Assembly: GCF_028330965.1 (NCBI RefSeq)
Contig: NZ_JAQMUB010000083.1
Location: forward strand, 62,001-126,000
Direction of reading: 5' to 3'
DNA: 64,000 nt
Origin: Oscillatoria sp. CS-180
Lineage (GTDB): Bacteria > Cyanobacteriota > Cyanobacteriia > Phormidesmidales > Phormidesmidaceae
The translations under genes were made by a program, and so were the position numbers. This document shows, in pieces, positions 17,654 through 27,930 of this stretch. Positions within the stretch are counted from its first letter, which is position 1. Every line of letters starts with the position of its first letter. Under the pieces are notes generated by a model, which made no database searches, had not been told where the DNA came from, and saw only the letters and a list, made by a program, of their open reading frames with translations.

Positions 17654-17973
17654 AACCGTTTTACGGAAACTCAGTGAAGTGAAGATGACGAAACCTGAAT
17701 CGCCCAAAACCGCTGGAAATTCAACGTTAGCTATGGGCTAAACCTTCGGGATAGTAGCACGTTAACCCTACCTCACGCAGTCCAGCAAGGCTTGAGCTAG
17801 CGGTTTACAGTCTCTTCCTGAGGTCAGATTCAAAATCCACCTAGAGACTTGTAAAACTGCTCTCCTATAAAGCATCCAAATTAGTTAGGCTATCGAAGAT
17901 ACTGAATCACTATGATGAGGTCGAAACGCAGTGATACCAACTGAAATACTTAGATGAGATTGCGTCACAAAAC
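17654..17973. other. intergenic between pyk and crtR
   Basis: Divergent promoter region of about 320 bp. It has one short stretch (17735-17748, CTATGGGCTAAA) recalling part of the 104-bp element, too short to call. Otherwise I see nothing. Confidence 0.3.
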
Positions 17974-18002
17974 TTTATTGTTACCCGTAAGTAACGTATA
18001 CT
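17974..18002 (+). promoter_or_regulatory. possible crtR promoter with inverted repeat
   Basis: A TATACT -10-like hexamer at 17997-18002, 30 bp before the crtR ATG, with a poor TTTATT -35 at a 17-bp spacing. Between them lies GTTAC-6 nt-GTAAC (17980-17995), a small inverted repeat that could be an operator. Inference from sequence alone. Confidence 0.35.
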
Positions 18003-18032
18003 ACCGGAGTCAGATTAGAAGGAGCTTTGCGT

Positions 18033-18953
18033 ATGTCGGTGGCAGGTCAGCCCCTGACAATTCCTAGGACTGTTCCCTCAGATTATTTGAAAGCTGACGG
18101 AGGCTTAAGCTTAGACCTACTGATGGTGATGGCTTCTGTAGCGCTAATATCGATATCTACCGTAGGTTACTTTCTCTGGGATTGGGTGAACTGGTGTGTT
18201 TTTTGCATGAATGTCCTCTCACTGCACCTAGCAGGGACTGTAATTCATGACGCTTCTCATAATGCTGCTCATCGCAATCGAGCCTTGAATGCAATCTTGG
18301 GACATGCCAGCGCATTGATTTTAGGATTTTCGTTTCCCGTATTCACCCGGGTTCACCTTCAGCATCATGCTCACGTGAATGATCCTGAGAATGATCCAGA
18401 TCATTTCGTTTCCACAGGTGGACCGCTCTGGTTAATTGCAGCACGCTTCTTCTACCACGAGATCTATTTCTTCCAGCGGCGGCTCTGGCGGAAGTGGGAG
18501 CTGCTGGAGTGGTTTTTGGGACGGCTTGCTGTGGGGCTATTGGTGTTCACGGCAGTGCAGTTTGATTTTTTGGGATACATCTTTAATTACTGGTTTTCGC
18601 CTGCTTTAGTCGTTGGCATCGCTTTGGGGCTATTTTTCGACTATCTACCGCATCGCCCTTTTGAGGAGCGCGATCGCTGGAAGAACGCCCGTGTTTATCC
18701 CAGTGGAGTCCTGAATCTGCTCATCATGGGCCAAAATTATCACCTCGTTCATCATCTTTGGCCTTCCGTTCCTTGGTATCGCTACAAGCCGACTTACGAA
18801 GTGATGAAACCCCTATTGGATTCAAAAGGGTCTCCGCAATCTCTAGGTATTTTGACGGGAGGCAAGGACTTTTTCGGTTTCTTATACGATTTGGTGTTGG
18901 GGATCCGCTTTCATTCCCATAAGCAGCCTCAGGACTCTGAGGAATCTACCTAA
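18033..18953 (+). CDS. crtR: beta-carotene hydroxylase CrtR
   Basis: Membrane di-iron hydroxylase of the fatty-acid-desaturase fold that adds 3-hydroxyl groups to carotenoid rings, making zeaxanthin. The three histidine boxes are present: HDASHNAAH (72-80), HLQHH (108-112) and NYHLVHHLW near residue 235. Several hydrophobic segments cross the membrane. The size of 306 residues and the VPSDYL / DWVNWCVFCMN opening fit CrtR and not a lipid desaturase. AGAAGGAG precedes the ATG at 18033, which decides the start. Confidence 0.93.
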   Translation: MSVAGQPLTIPRTVPSDYLKADGGLSLDLLMVMASVALISISTVGYFLWDWVNWCVFCMNVLSLHLAGTVIHDASHNAAHRNRALNAILGHASALILGFSFPVFTRVHLQHHAHVNDPENDPDHFVSTGGPLWLIAARFFYHEIYFFQRRLWRKWELLEWFLGRLAVGLLVFTAVQFDFLGYIFNYWFSPALVVGIALGLFFDYLPHRPFEERDRWKNARVYPSGVLNLLIMGQNYHLVHHLWPSVPWYRYKPTYEVMKPLLDSKGSPQSLGILTGGKDFFGFLYDLVLGIRFHSHKQPQDSEEST

Positions 18954-19214
18954 TCCAACTCTAGCTTTCTGAACTAATGGAGGGCCGATGGTTTAGGCTG
19001 GCCCAAATTCAGCAACATCGACAATCAGAACAGGATAGACAATTCGCGAACGTAAATGCTGCTTGGCGATAGTATTGAACGGAGCAGTCCTAAGCTATAA
19101 GTTTTAGAGCTTGGTGACAGACCGCATAATCTGGCTGTAATGAAGTGCCTGCCCTATGCAACCCGTATTGTTGTTCGTTAATGCTGTCTGCTGTCGATTT
19201 GGGTGTTCAAGGTA

Positions 19215-19949
19215 ATGACCGATTATCCTTTTCCACCTCCTGCTGCCTTGCGCCAGTGCGTAACTCATCTCGGTATTGCTGAAAGTGCTCTTCGTTGGGA
19301 GCTTTTAGACCAAGCTCTAATCCATTCGTCTTACTCTTCGGAGCGAAACAACGAACGGCTGGAATTTTTGGGGGATTCGGTACTGCGATTAGCAACCGCT
19401 GAGTTTCTGATGGAGAAATATCCTGATGCCTCAGTGGGAGATCTAACGATGATGCGATCGCACCTCGTCAGTGATCAAACCCTAACTCGGATTGCCGAGC
19501 AGTTAGGGTTAGAACAATTTCTGCACGTTTCCAGCGCTGCTGCTGGAGATCAGGCCGCTCGACCTAAACGCTTAGCCGACGCTATGGAAGCAATTTTGGC
19601 GGTACTGTATCTCAGTAAGGGTGATTTGCAGTTGGTTCATCCCTGGCTTGATCCCCATCTGGAACCCCTAGCCAGAAAGCTGATGCAAAACCCCGCCGGG
19701 CACAACCCCAAAACAGCGCTACAAGAGCTGACTCAAAAGCAATACAAGGTGTTACCGGAATATCGCACGGCAGAGATTAGCATGGTTCATGGCGATCCAG
19801 AGCGGTTTCGGTCAGAAGTGTGGTTTCGCGATCGTCATTTAGGGACTGGGGTTGGCGCGTCCCGCAAAGCTGCTGAGCAAGCCGCTGCATCGGAGGGATA
19901 CCGTGTTATGCAAGCGATGTCTTCCTCTACCTCATCGCCGTTCTCTTAA
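19215..19949 (+). CDS. rnc: ribonuclease III
   Basis: Double-strand-specific endonuclease for rRNA and mRNA processing. The signature ERLEFLGDSVLRLATAEFL holds the metal-binding Glu/Asp, and the second catalytic region ADAMEAILAVLYLSKG follows. The C-terminal dsRNA-binding domain is seen from NPKTALQELTQK to GVGASRKAAEQAAAS. The ATG at 19215 is preceded by AAGG; a GTG four codons upstream is an alternative. It is a single gene. Cyanobacteria often carry two or three RNase III-like genes, so it may not be the only one. Confidence 0.94.
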   Translation: MTDYPFPPPAALRQCVTHLGIAESALRWELLDQALIHSSYSSERNNERLEFLGDSVLRLATAEFLMEKYPDASVGDLTMMRSHLVSDQTLTRIAEQLGLEQFLHVSSAAAGDQAARPKRLADAMEAILAVLYLSKGDLQLVHPWLDPHLEPLARKLMQNPAGHNPKTALQELTQKQYKVLPEYRTAEISMVHGDPERFRSEVWFRDRHLGTGVGASRKAAEQAAASEGYRVMQAMSSSTSSPFS

Positions 19950-20230
19950 AGTGCTCAACTAAAGTGCTTGACCTCCCCCTGTTGGCTCAGTCTGAAGAGA
20001 TTAACGGCATTAATAAAACGCTAGCCAAACCTGATCGAAAATAAATCTCCATTAGGTAGAGATATTGGGTCATAAGGGTTTACACTCCTAGTGAATCATT
20101 GGAAATCTTTGAAACCGTTGACTTCGGCCAGGGCTAGGAGTCTATTTTGTGGCAGCAGAACTTTTTGACACGCCTGTTGCCGCGGATTTGTGTGGTTTTG
20201 AACAACAGCCATTTTCTGGGATAGGGCGCT

Positions 20231-22063
20231 ATGAAATATCGCAATCTGGTGGGAGCAGCATTTGGACTCGCTTTCTGTCTAGGGGTACAAGAAAGTCGGG
20301 CCGCTTCAAGTTCAGAGACTGCAGTCCCTGAACTTGACGTCACAATATCTGATACCGATACAGCTGATGTCTCAGCAGTTTCCCTAGATGCCGAGATGAC
20401 TGAGATGATTCCAGCATCTGATGACGCGATCGCGGTCACCCCCACCGATGAACTGAACGTATCAATGGGTAACACTGTCAGCAATTGGACTGAGTCTGCT
20501 CTAGAGCGTCTGACAATTGCAGCGTCTGAACCTGAGGTGATAGAGCTGTCGGTTGCTGATCTAAATACTGAGATGACTGAGACCGTCTTGCCAACGGTTG
20601 ACGCGATCGCAGTGACGACTATCGATGAGCTATCTGATGTTTCTCCGACCGATTGGGCTTATCCAGCGCTACAAAGTTTGGTAGAAAACTACAGCTGCAT
20701 CGAGGGCTATCCTGACGAGACCTATCGAGGCGATCGCTTTCTCACCCGCTATGAATTCGCTGCTCTCTTGGATCGCTGCTTATCGGTCGTGAGGTCCTTA
20801 GCTGCTGAGGGTCAAGTTCCCGATACCGACCTGCAAACGATTCAGCGACTTCAAGCTGAGTATCAGTCAGAGCTAGACGCCTTAACCTCTCGCGTTGAAG
20901 CCCTTGAAACTGAAACGGCTTCTCTGCGGGCGACGACGTTCTCGACCACAACACGACTGCGGGGAGAGGTGGTGTTCTCTCTGGAGCATTTGGCGGGTGG
21001 CGATCAGGCTAATGGTAGCGGCAATGATTTGTCTGAAGCGCTAGTTTTTGGCAGTCGGGCACGGTTGAACTTCAACACTAGTTTTACCGGGCGTGACCTA
21101 CTCAAGATTCGATTAGACGCGCTCGATCCAACCCGATTCACGGCACCTGTCACTGGGACCAATATGACTCGGCTGGCGTTTGACCGCACGAATAACAACG
21201 ACTTTGACATCGGCAAATTTTTCTATCGGTTTCCAGTGGGCGATCGCCTATCACTACATATTGACTTCACTCGTGGTGCCTATCAGGCTAACGTTTCTAG
21301 TACGTTCAATCCGGGTCTGGCAAATCCCATTAGTGGAGCCGTATCCCGGTTTGGTCGCTTCAATCCCATCTATTACCAGGGAGCATTGGGGACAGGCATT
21401 ACGGGCGTCTACGACATTGCCCCTAATCTGTCTTTTTCAGCGGGCTATTTATCCCGCTCGCCAGGGTCCAATAATCCAGATGATGGCGGATTGTTTGGCA
21501 GTGGCTATACGGCTTTAGCGCAATTGGACTATCGCCCGACTGAGACGTGGGGCCTTGGGTTAGTGTACGCTCGCTCGTACTATCCGGCGGGGGCGATCGC
21601 GGTTTCGGCAGGAACCGGAAGTCGATTAGCCAATGCGCCCTTTGGTCGCAACGTGGCGACCTCGGCCAATCATTTTGGCGTGCAGTCTAGCCTCAAGTTA
21701 GGTTCGGCAACCCTTTCTGGCTGGACCGGATTAAGCCTAGCGACAGCAGAATCCGACAGTGCCTTAGTCAGCGATGGTGACTCAGCCACGATGCTCAATT
21801 GGGCCGTTACGCTGGGGCTGCCCAATTTAGGCGGTCAGGGCAATTTCGGTGGACTAGTCGTGGGCAATCCACCCCGGGTCTTAAGCAATGATGGCGGTGC
21901 CGATGAAGAAGATCCCACGTGGCACATTGAGGCTTTCTATCGCTATCGAGTCAACCAGAATATTGCTCTAGTTCCTGGCTTTTTTGTGTTGATCAACCCT
22001 GAAAATAACAGCGATAACGACACAATTTGGGTCGGCAGTCTCCGGGCCGTCTTTCAGTTCTAG
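20231..22063 (+). CDS. iron-uptake-type OprB porin with SLH domain
   Basis: Outer-membrane porin of the cyanobacterial SomA/SomB type, 610 residues. Signal peptide at the start (to ESRAA), then a long acidic Thr/Asp-rich stretch that repeats the idea 'TEM...DAIAVTxxDEL' twice, an SLH domain at about 136-186 (DVSPTDWAYPALQSLVENY, GYPDETYRGDRFLTRYEFA) that binds peptidoglycan-linked polymer, a coiled coil at 205-236, and a beta barrel to the end, closing with Phe (AVFQF). The N-terminal repeat before the SLH is longer than usual. The start has GGATAGGG upstream. Substrate unknown; homologues pass inorganic ions. Confidence 0.9.
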   Translation: MKYRNLVGAAFGLAFCLGVQESRAASSSETAVPELDVTISDTDTADVSAVSLDAEMTEMIPASDDAIAVTPTDELNVSMGNTVSNWTESALERLTIAASEPEVIELSVADLNTEMTETVLPTVDAIAVTTIDELSDVSPTDWAYPALQSLVENYSCIEGYPDETYRGDRFLTRYEFAALLDRCLSVVRSLAAEGQVPDTDLQTIQRLQAEYQSELDALTSRVEALETETASLRATTFSTTTRLRGEVVFSLEHLAGGDQANGSGNDLSEALVFGSRARLNFNTSFTGRDLLKIRLDALDPTRFTAPVTGTNMTRLAFDRTNNNDFDIGKFFYRFPVGDRLSLHIDFTRGAYQANVSSTFNPGLANPISGAVSRFGRFNPIYYQGALGTGITGVYDIAPNLSFSAGYLSRSPGSNNPDDGGLFGSGYTALAQLDYRPTETWGLGLVYARSYYPAGAIAVSAGTGSRLANAPFGRNVATSANHFGVQSSLKLGSATLSGWTGLSLATAESDSALVSDGDSATMLNWAVTLGLPNLGGQGNFGGLVVGNPPRVLSNDGGADEEDPTWHIEAFYRYRVNQNIALVPGFFVLINPENNSDNDTIWVGSLRAVFQF

Positions 22064-22343
22064 GACAACCGTGACATCTCGTAGTAAGAAGACGTTGAAG
22101 GGAATTATGCTTTAGAGCACAACATATAGCCCTGTGCAGCTTGGTCAAGTACATCTCAGCGTCTTAAGGGAATAGGAAACCGGGAATGGGGGTGTGCTTG
22201 ATACAAGTGCATGCCGCCATAAGTGTTGATCTGCTCAAGGTCTGCTCTTTTTTCTTTGCCCTAACATTGAGATTAGAAGGGTGTTGTTGCACTCTCACAT
22301 TGACGATGTTCTGTGTCAGCTTTGACCTAAGAATTGCAAAACC

Positions 22344-23204
22344 TTGAGAATTATTCTGAGCCGCAAAGGCTTTGACTCTAGCTATGGCGGCAAACCTAGT
22401 CCCATTTTTTCTGATGGCACTCTCTGTTCATTGCCCATTCCGGAAGGGAAGCGCGGACAGCAAGCAACCTGCTACGACGATATTTGTTTTGGAAACCACA
22501 GCCTGGGGCATTTGGTCGAAGATTTGACGAATGGCAAGGTGAAGGCGAGTCGCCGAGTGCATCTTGACCCTGATTTGTGCCCAGGCAGCCTGCCGCGACG
22601 GTCTTACTGGCGGCCTCTGTTTGGGCAGACGGGAGCGGCTGAAGGACATTTGCGAAATCGGGGCATCTCAAGTGGTGACCTGTTTCTCTTCTTTGGCTGG
22701 TTTAGGGAAGTGGAGCAGGTCAACAATCGCTATCGGTATGTGAAGGCTGCTCCGGACCTGCATGTTCTCTTTGGGTGGTTGCAGATCGGCGCTCGAATTG
22801 ATGTTGAAACAGAGACTGATCTACCCGACTGGCTTACCTATCATCCCCATGTATACAACCGCGATCGCTACTCTCAACATGCCAATACGCTCTATCTGGC
22901 ACCGTCGACCTTGAAGTTGCCATCGCGATCGCTCAATCAGCCCGGAGCAGGAACCTTCCCGCAGTTCTCAGCAGCGCTACAGCTCACGGCTCCAGCAGCG
23001 GCATCTCGTAGTCTATGGGAATTGCCCCGTTGGTTTTATCCAGCGGGTAGACCATCGGCCTTGAGCTACCATACGAAGCCTAATCGGTGGCAGTTAGGTA
23101 ATCGCTCAACCTATCTCCGATCGGTTTGTCAGGGTCAAGAATTTGTGCTGGACTGCCAGCACTATCCTGAAGCGATCAATTGGGTAGCCGCTTTGTTGAC
23201 CTAA
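22344..23204 (+). CDS. Nmad3 (nucleotide modification associated domain 3) family protein
   Basis: A 286-residue protein whose start, MRIILSRKGFDSSYGGKPSP followed by IFSDGTLCSLPIPE, is the hallmark of the Nmad3 family. Nmad domains were defined by comparative genomics of phage and bacterial DNA base-modification loci; their chemistry is not established. Further family-like blocks are HLDPDLCPG, SSGDLFLFFGWFRE and HPHVYNRDRY. The only plausible start is a TTG at 22344, since a stop lies seven codons upstream and there is no ATG. No methylase, glycosyltransferase or phage gene is adjacent, so here it is a solitary chromosomal gene. Confidence 0.75.
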   Translation: MRIILSRKGFDSSYGGKPSPIFSDGTLCSLPIPEGKRGQQATCYDDICFGNHSLGHLVEDLTNGKVKASRRVHLDPDLCPGSLPRRSYWRPLFGQTGAAEGHLRNRGISSGDLFLFFGWFREVEQVNNRYRYVKAAPDLHVLFGWLQIGARIDVETETDLPDWLTYHPHVYNRDRYSQHANTLYLAPSTLKLPSRSLNQPGAGTFPQFSAALQLTAPAAASRSLWELPRWFYPAGRPSALSYHTKPNRWQLGNRSTYLRSVCQGQEFVLDCQHYPEAINWVAALLT

Positions 23205-23303
23205 CCGTCCCATAAGAATATCTGTCGGCTGGAACCCGCAGCTTGCCCGAAGGTCAAAGTAGTATGGGCAATAAGAGTGGTTGATCAATGGGAAGGTAAT
23301 CTC

Positions 23304-23636
23304 ATGGCAAGATTCACGCTGATAGCTTTACTAATGGCAATTCTGGTGTCTAGTGCGGCAAGTTTAGCTGTGGCGGAGAGTCCACAGGACCAGCAAGAGA
23401 ATGCTCCAGTCATTGCGCAACTTCAGCTACGAGACCATACCGTGGTTATCACCTCTGATGATCAGGGTAAGTTCTATTCCGTTTACGACAATTCGGGAAC
23501 GTCTTTGAGTGCAGGGCTTACTGAACAGGAGATTGCGGACCAGTATCCCGAATTATTTGATCTGCTGCGGCCTGCGATCGCAGACGGTGAAAATGGTGAG
23601 TTGATGATGATGTTGGCTCCAGTCAGCATCTACTAA
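23304..23636 (+). CDS. small secreted protein of unknown function
   Basis: 110 residues from the ATG at 23304 (GGAAGG upstream). The signal peptide is clear (ARFTLIALLMAILVSSAASLAVAES). The mature part has the pattern DHTVVITSDDQGKFYSVYDN, then GLTEQEIADQYPELFDLL, which I recall from small uncharacterised exported proteins of cyanobacteria. No cysteines, so not a lipoprotein. No function can be assigned. It lies just upstream of carB but has its own spacing. Confidence 0.65.
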   Translation: MARFTLIALLMAILVSSAASLAVAESPQDQQENAPVIAQLQLRDHTVVITSDDQGKFYSVYDNSGTSLSAGLTEQEIADQYPELFDLLRPAIADGENGELMMMLAPVSIY

Positions 23637-23782
23637 TAGCGCATAGGGCAAACTCGTCGATCAGAGCTGGAGAAACTTCATCCTGCTCCAAATCCGAGTA
23701 AATCCAGATGACCTGCCATGGGGAGCAGCATCGGCATATAGAATAATCAGGATCTATATCCCTGCTTCCCTGGATAAAACTT

Positions 23783-26700
23783 ATGCCGCGCCGCGACGAC
23801 ATTCAAAAAATTCTGCTAATTGGCTCTGGTCCGATTGTGATTGGGCAAGCCTGTGAGTTTGACTATTCCGGCACCCAAGCATGTAAAGCGTTACGAGAAG
23901 AGGGATACGAGGTTGTGCTGGTGAACTCCAACCCGGCCACCATCATGACTGATCCGGAGACAGCTGACCGTACCTATATTGAGCCACTGACGACAGAGAT
24001 CGTCACCAGAATTATTGAGCAAGAACGCCCCAATGCTTTGTTACCGACGATGGGTGGGCAAACCGCTTTAAACTTGGCGGTGGATTTAGCCAAAAGCGGA
24101 GTCCTGGAACGCAACGGCGTTGAGTTGATTGGGGCACAGCTAGCGGCCATTGAGAAAGCTGAAGATCGCAAGCTGTTTAAAGAGGCAATGGAGCGTATTG
24201 GGTTGGCGGTCTGTCCGTCCGGTCTGGCCGAAACGATGGCGGAAGTCAAGGCCGTTGCTGCCAAAATCGACATGTTTCCGCTGATTATTCGGCCTGCGTT
24301 CACTTTGGGCGGAGCCGGAGGGGGGATTGCTTACAACCAAGAGGAACTGGAGCGAATTGCCCGGTCTGGTTTAGATGCCAGTCCCGTTTCACAAATCATT
24401 ATCGAACAGTCGCTTTTGGGTTGGAAGGAATATGAACTGGAGGTCATGCGTGACCTCGCCGACAACGTTGTCATTATTTGCTCAATTGAAAACGTTGATC
24501 CCATGGGTATCCATACAGGAGATTCCATCACGGTCGCCCCAGCTCAAACCCTGACCGATAAGGAATATCAGCGATTACGCGATGCCTCTATCCGCATCAT
24601 TCGTGAAATTGGCGTAGAAACAGGCGGTTCTAACATTCAGTTTGCCGTCAATCCGGTAGATGGAGATTTCATTGTCATTGAGATGAATCCTCGCGTTTCT
24701 CGGAGTTCGGCATTGGCGTCAAAAGCGACGGGCTTTCCGATCGCAAAATTCGCTGCCAAGTTGGCCGTCGGTTATAGCCTTGACGAAATTTCCAACGACA
24801 TTACGCAAAAGACGCCGGCCAGTTTTGAACCCACAATTGACTATGTGGTGACTAAAGTGCCGCGCTTCGCTTTCGAAAAGTTTCCCGGCACTGATCCCAT
24901 TCTGACAACCCAAATGAAGTCGGTGGGTGAAGCGATGGCAATTGGGCGGACCTTTCAAGAGTCGTTTCAAAAAGCCTTACGATCGCTCGAAACAGGACGA
25001 GCCGGTTGGGGCTGCGATCGCAAGGAAACCCTACCTAATCTCTCCACCCTGCGCTCTCGTCTCAGAAAACCGAGTCCAGATCGCATTTTCACGGTTCGCC
25101 ATGCCATGCAGCTGCGGCTTGAACTCGACGAGATCTATTCGCTGACGGGGATTGATCCCTGGTTTTTGCATAAGTTTGCTGAGCTGCTCGAAACCGAAAA
25201 GTGGCTTAAACGCACCTCGCTAGGGTCATTGACGGCTCAGCAGATGATGCAAATTAAGCAGCAAGGTTTTAGCGATCGCCAAATTGCCTTTGCGAAGAAC
25301 ACAACGGAAGCCGAAGTCCGCGCTCTGCGTCAATCGCTCGGTGTCCGTCCCGTATACAAAACGGTTGATACTTGTGCGGCTGAATTTGAAGCCTACACGC
25401 CCTACTACTACTCTACCTACGAGACCGAATCAGAAGTTCAGCCCAGCGCTCGCCGCAAAGTCATGATTCTGGGCGGTGGACCCAATCGGATTGGGCAGGG
25501 CATTGAGTTTGACTATTGTTGCTGCCATGCCTCCTTTGCGCTACAGGCAGATGGTTTCGAGACCATCATGGTGAACTCCAATCCCGAAACAGTTTCTACC
25601 GACTACGACACTAGCGATCGCCTCTATTTCGAGCCACTGACTCAAGAAGATGTCCTCAACATCATTGAAACAGAGCAGCCGGAAGGCATCATCGTTCAGT
25701 TTGGCGGCCAAACACCCCTGAAGCTAGCCGTTCCCCTACAAACCTATCTGCAAAAGATATCTGCGCCCTCACCCGATCACCCATCTACTCGAATTTGGGG
25801 GACTTCTCCTGACTCCATCGACATCGCTGAAGACCGAGAGCGCTTTGAGCAAATTCTTCGGGAACTGGATATCGTGCAGCCTGCTAATGGTATTGCTCGC
25901 AGCTATGATGAAGCGCTCAGCATTGCCCGCCATATCGACTATCCAGTGGTTGTGCGCCCCAGTTATGTTCTGGGTGGGCGAGCGATGGAGATTGTCTATT
26001 CCGATCAGGAATTGGAACACTACATGACCTATGCCGTGCAGGTGGAGCCTAATCACCCCATTCTGATTGACAAGTTTTTGGAAGACGCGGTTGAGGTAGA
26101 TGTGGATGCGATCGCGGATGCGACAGGAACGGTTGTAATTGGTGGCATTATGGAGCACATCGAGCAGGCTGGTATCCACTCTGGGGACTCCGCCTGCTCC
26201 ATTCCAACAATGACCTTGGCTAAGACGTCTCTCGCAACTATTCGAGAATGGACACTCAAGCTGGCCAAGCGGCTACAGGTGGTTGGATTGATGAATATCC
26301 AGTTTGCTGTGAAAGATGAGCAGGTGTATATCCTAGAGGCCAACCCTCGCGCTTCTCGCACCGTTCCCTTTGTCTCCAAAGCTACAGGCTTACCCTTAGC
26401 AAAATTGGCCGTGCAGGTGATGGCAGGTAAAACGCTGGCTGATTTGGGAATCACTGAAGAGATTATCCCTGGCTATATTTCTGTCAAAGAGGCGGTCTTG
26501 CCCTTTGAACGCTTTTCCGGCACGGATACGATTTTGGGGCCAGAGATGCGATCGACCGGTGAAGTCATGGGCATTGATGTGGATTTTGGTAAAGCCTTTG
26601 CCAAGGCCGAGCTAGGAGCCAATCAGCATCTTCCCCAGGGCGGGACGGTTTTTGTCTCAATGAACGATCGCGACAAAACAGCCGTCGTTCCAGTGGTTCA

Positions 26701-27037
26701 AGAGCTGGCCGATTTAGGCTTTGAGCTAGTTGCGACCAGCGGCACCTGTCAGGTTCTCAAGCAAAACGGTCTCACGGTCGATCCCGTGCTGAAGGTTCAC
26801 GAAGGCCGCCCTCACGTTGTTGATTTGATGAAAAATGGACAGATTCAGCTCATCCTCAATACACCCATAGGCGATAAGGCTCAACAAGACGACCATGAGA
26901 TTCGCCGGACAGCACTGAGTTACAAAATTCCTACCATCACCACGATCGCGGCTGCCCGTGCCACTGCCGCCGCCATCCGTACCCTGCAAAAAGAGACTCT
27001 CTCAGTCAAAGCCCTGCAGGATTATTTGAAAGACTAA
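23783..27037 (+). CDS. carB: carbamoyl-phosphate synthase large subunit
   Basis: Makes carbamoyl phosphate from bicarbonate, ammonia (from CarA) and two ATP for arginine and pyrimidine synthesis. At 1084 residues it is full length: N-terminal carboxy-phosphate half with [20 protein letters not shown] and the ATP-grasp region, an oligomerisation segment near 400-550, the carbamate half beginning [20 protein letters not shown], and an MGS-like allosteric domain at the end (residues about 950-1084, [20 protein letters not shown]). carA is not in the window, so the two subunit genes are unlinked, as is common in cyanobacteria. Confidence 0.97.
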   Translation: MPRRDDIQKILLIGSGPIVIGQACEFDYSGTQACKALREEGYEVVLVNSNPATIMTDPETADRTYIEPLTTEIVTRIIEQERPNALLPTMGGQTALNLAVDLAKSGVLERNGVELIGAQLAAIEKAEDRKLFKEAMERIGLAVCPSGLAETMAEVKAVAAKIDMFPLIIRPAFTLGGAGGGIAYNQEELERIARSGLDASPVSQIIIEQSLLGWKEYELEVMRDLADNVVIICSIENVDPMGIHTGDSITVAPAQTLTDKEYQRLRDASIRIIREIGVETGGSNIQFAVNPVDGDFIVIEMNPRVSRSSALASKATGFPIAKFAAKLAVGYSLDEISNDITQKTPASFEPTIDYVVTKVPRFAFEKFPGTDPILTTQMKSVGEAMAIGRTFQESFQKALRSLETGRAGWGCDRKETLPNLSTLRSRLRKPSPDRIFTVRHAMQLRLELDEIYSLTGIDPWFLHKFAELLETEKWLKRTSLGSLTAQQMMQIKQQGFSDRQIAFAKNTTEAEVRALRQSLGVRPVYKTVDTCAAEFEAYTPYYYSTYETESEVQPSARRKVMILGGGPNRIGQGIEFDYCCCHASFALQADGFETIMVNSNPETVSTDYDTSDRLYFEPLTQEDVLNIIETEQPEGIIVQFGGQTPLKLAVPLQTYLQKISAPSPDHPSTRIWGTSPDSIDIAEDRERFEQILRELDIVQPANGIARSYDEALSIARHIDYPVVVRPSYVLGGRAMEIVYSDQELEHYMTYAVQVEPNHPILIDKFLEDAVEVDVDAIADATGTVVIGGIMEHIEQAGIHSGDSACSIPTMTLAKTSLATIREWTLKLAKRLQVVGLMNIQFAVKDEQVYILEANPRASRTVPFVSKATGLPLAKLAVQVMAGKTLADLGITEEIIPGYISVKEAVLPFERFSGTDTILGPEMRSTGEVMGIDVDFGKAFAKAELGANQHLPQGGTVFVSMNDRDKTAVVPVVQELADLGFELVATSGTCQVLKQNGLTVDPVLKVHEGRPHVVDLMKNGQIQLILNTPIGDKAQQDDHEIRRTALSYKIPTITTIAAARATAAAIRTLQKETLSVKALQDYLKD

Positions 27038-27189
27038 CGGTGTAGATGCACAGCTATTCTCGTAATTCAATGACGAAAATCTTCGACACGATGCCAACTT
27101 ATCTCGATTCGGGAATCAAACCTTTGTTTGGGGACGCGACACATCGCGTCCCGCTTCCACATCTCTAAAAAGTCACCAACCACTCACTC

Positions 27190-27633
27190 TCATACATTGA
27201 TCTGCTTCTGAGACCTTCCCTTCTCAACCACAAATAAAGTGTCCAAATCTCGCAGATAAAATACGCCGAAACAAGCAGCTAACATGGGCCAAGCTGCAAA
27301 AAAGAGAATATTAGGTGCGGTAAAAGGGTCCAAATATCGTGGAAAAGACACGATTGTCGAAACCGCATGCATGAGCAACACGGCACCATAAGTCCACGTC
27401 TTTTTAATGCCTGCAACGAAGCCCAAAACAATTACGAGTTGGACAATCCCGATGCCATAAATCAACGCAGTACCCAATCCTTGAATGCCATAGAAAGCAG
27501 CGAAAACCTGACTAGCGTGATCGGGCTTTAAAAACTTATCCAGCACCCAAATCAGCATGACGACGAAGATACTCAGACGGAGCAACAACAAAACGAGGGG
27601 CACACGTCCACCGACCGTATTACCGTTGATCAC
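27190..27633 (-). CDS. DoxX-like integral membrane protein
   Basis: 147 residues with four hydrophobic segments (PLVLLLLRLSIFVVMLIWVL; ALIYGIGIVQLVIVLGFVAG; YGAVLLMHAVSTIVSF; ILFFAAWPMLAACFGVFYL). The LxRLxIxxxxLxWxLDKFLKP opening suits the DoxX family. DoxX-related proteins are small membrane proteins tied to redox or thiosulfate metabolism in some organisms, but function here is not known. The start is GTG at 27633 behind a perfect AGGAGG, which decides it. Confidence 0.72.
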   Translation of the reverse strand: MINGNTVGGRVPLVLLLLRLSIFVVMLIWVLDKFLKPDHASQVFAAFYGIQGLGTALIYGIGIVQLVIVLGFVAGIKKTWTYGAVLLMHAVSTIVSFPRYLDPFTAPNILFFAAWPMLAACFGVFYLRDLDTLFVVEKGRSQKQINV

Positions 27634-27783
27634 AGCAACCTCCTGATAGAGCTGAAAAGACTTCCTTTAGGATTAAGGACGTCCCTGAGGAGATGCTGAG
27701 CTTGATATGAAAATTAGTATTTGATAGATATCGCCGTCACCATCCAAGGTGAGACAAGCACAAATCAATGATTTCCAGTAAAA

Positions 27784-27857
27784 CGGGCCTGACGGGATTC
27801 GAACCCGCAACTTCCGCCGTGACAGGGCGGTGCTCTAACCAATTGAACTACAGGCCC
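27784..27857 (-). tRNA. tRNA-Asp (GTC)
   Basis: The minus strand folds into a cloverleaf: acceptor GGGCCTG/CAGGCCC, anticodon stem CCGCC/GGCGG with loop CTGTCAC (anticodon GTC), and T arm GCGGG-TTCGAAT-CCCGT. The discriminator base is G, as expected of tRNA-Asp. The CCA end is not encoded. Confidence 0.97.
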
Positions 27858-27930
27858 TTACAAAGGACGATCTCTATCTTGTCTTCCAGGACTGATTTTG
27901 TCAAATGTTTTGAGAAAAAATTTCAGTGGG

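Noticed and set aside
17735-17760. Possible fourth fragment of the 104-bp element near pyk
   Set aside because: Only about 12 bases (CTATGGGCTAAA) match; too short to separate from chance.
20149-20331. 60-codon ORF overlapping the porin start
   Set aside because: It runs out of frame into the porin signal peptide and has no own features; taken as leader sequence.
23640-23680. Faint likeness to the 104-bp element upstream of carB
   Set aside because: Needs gaps and matches only scattered bases such as CAGAGCTGG.
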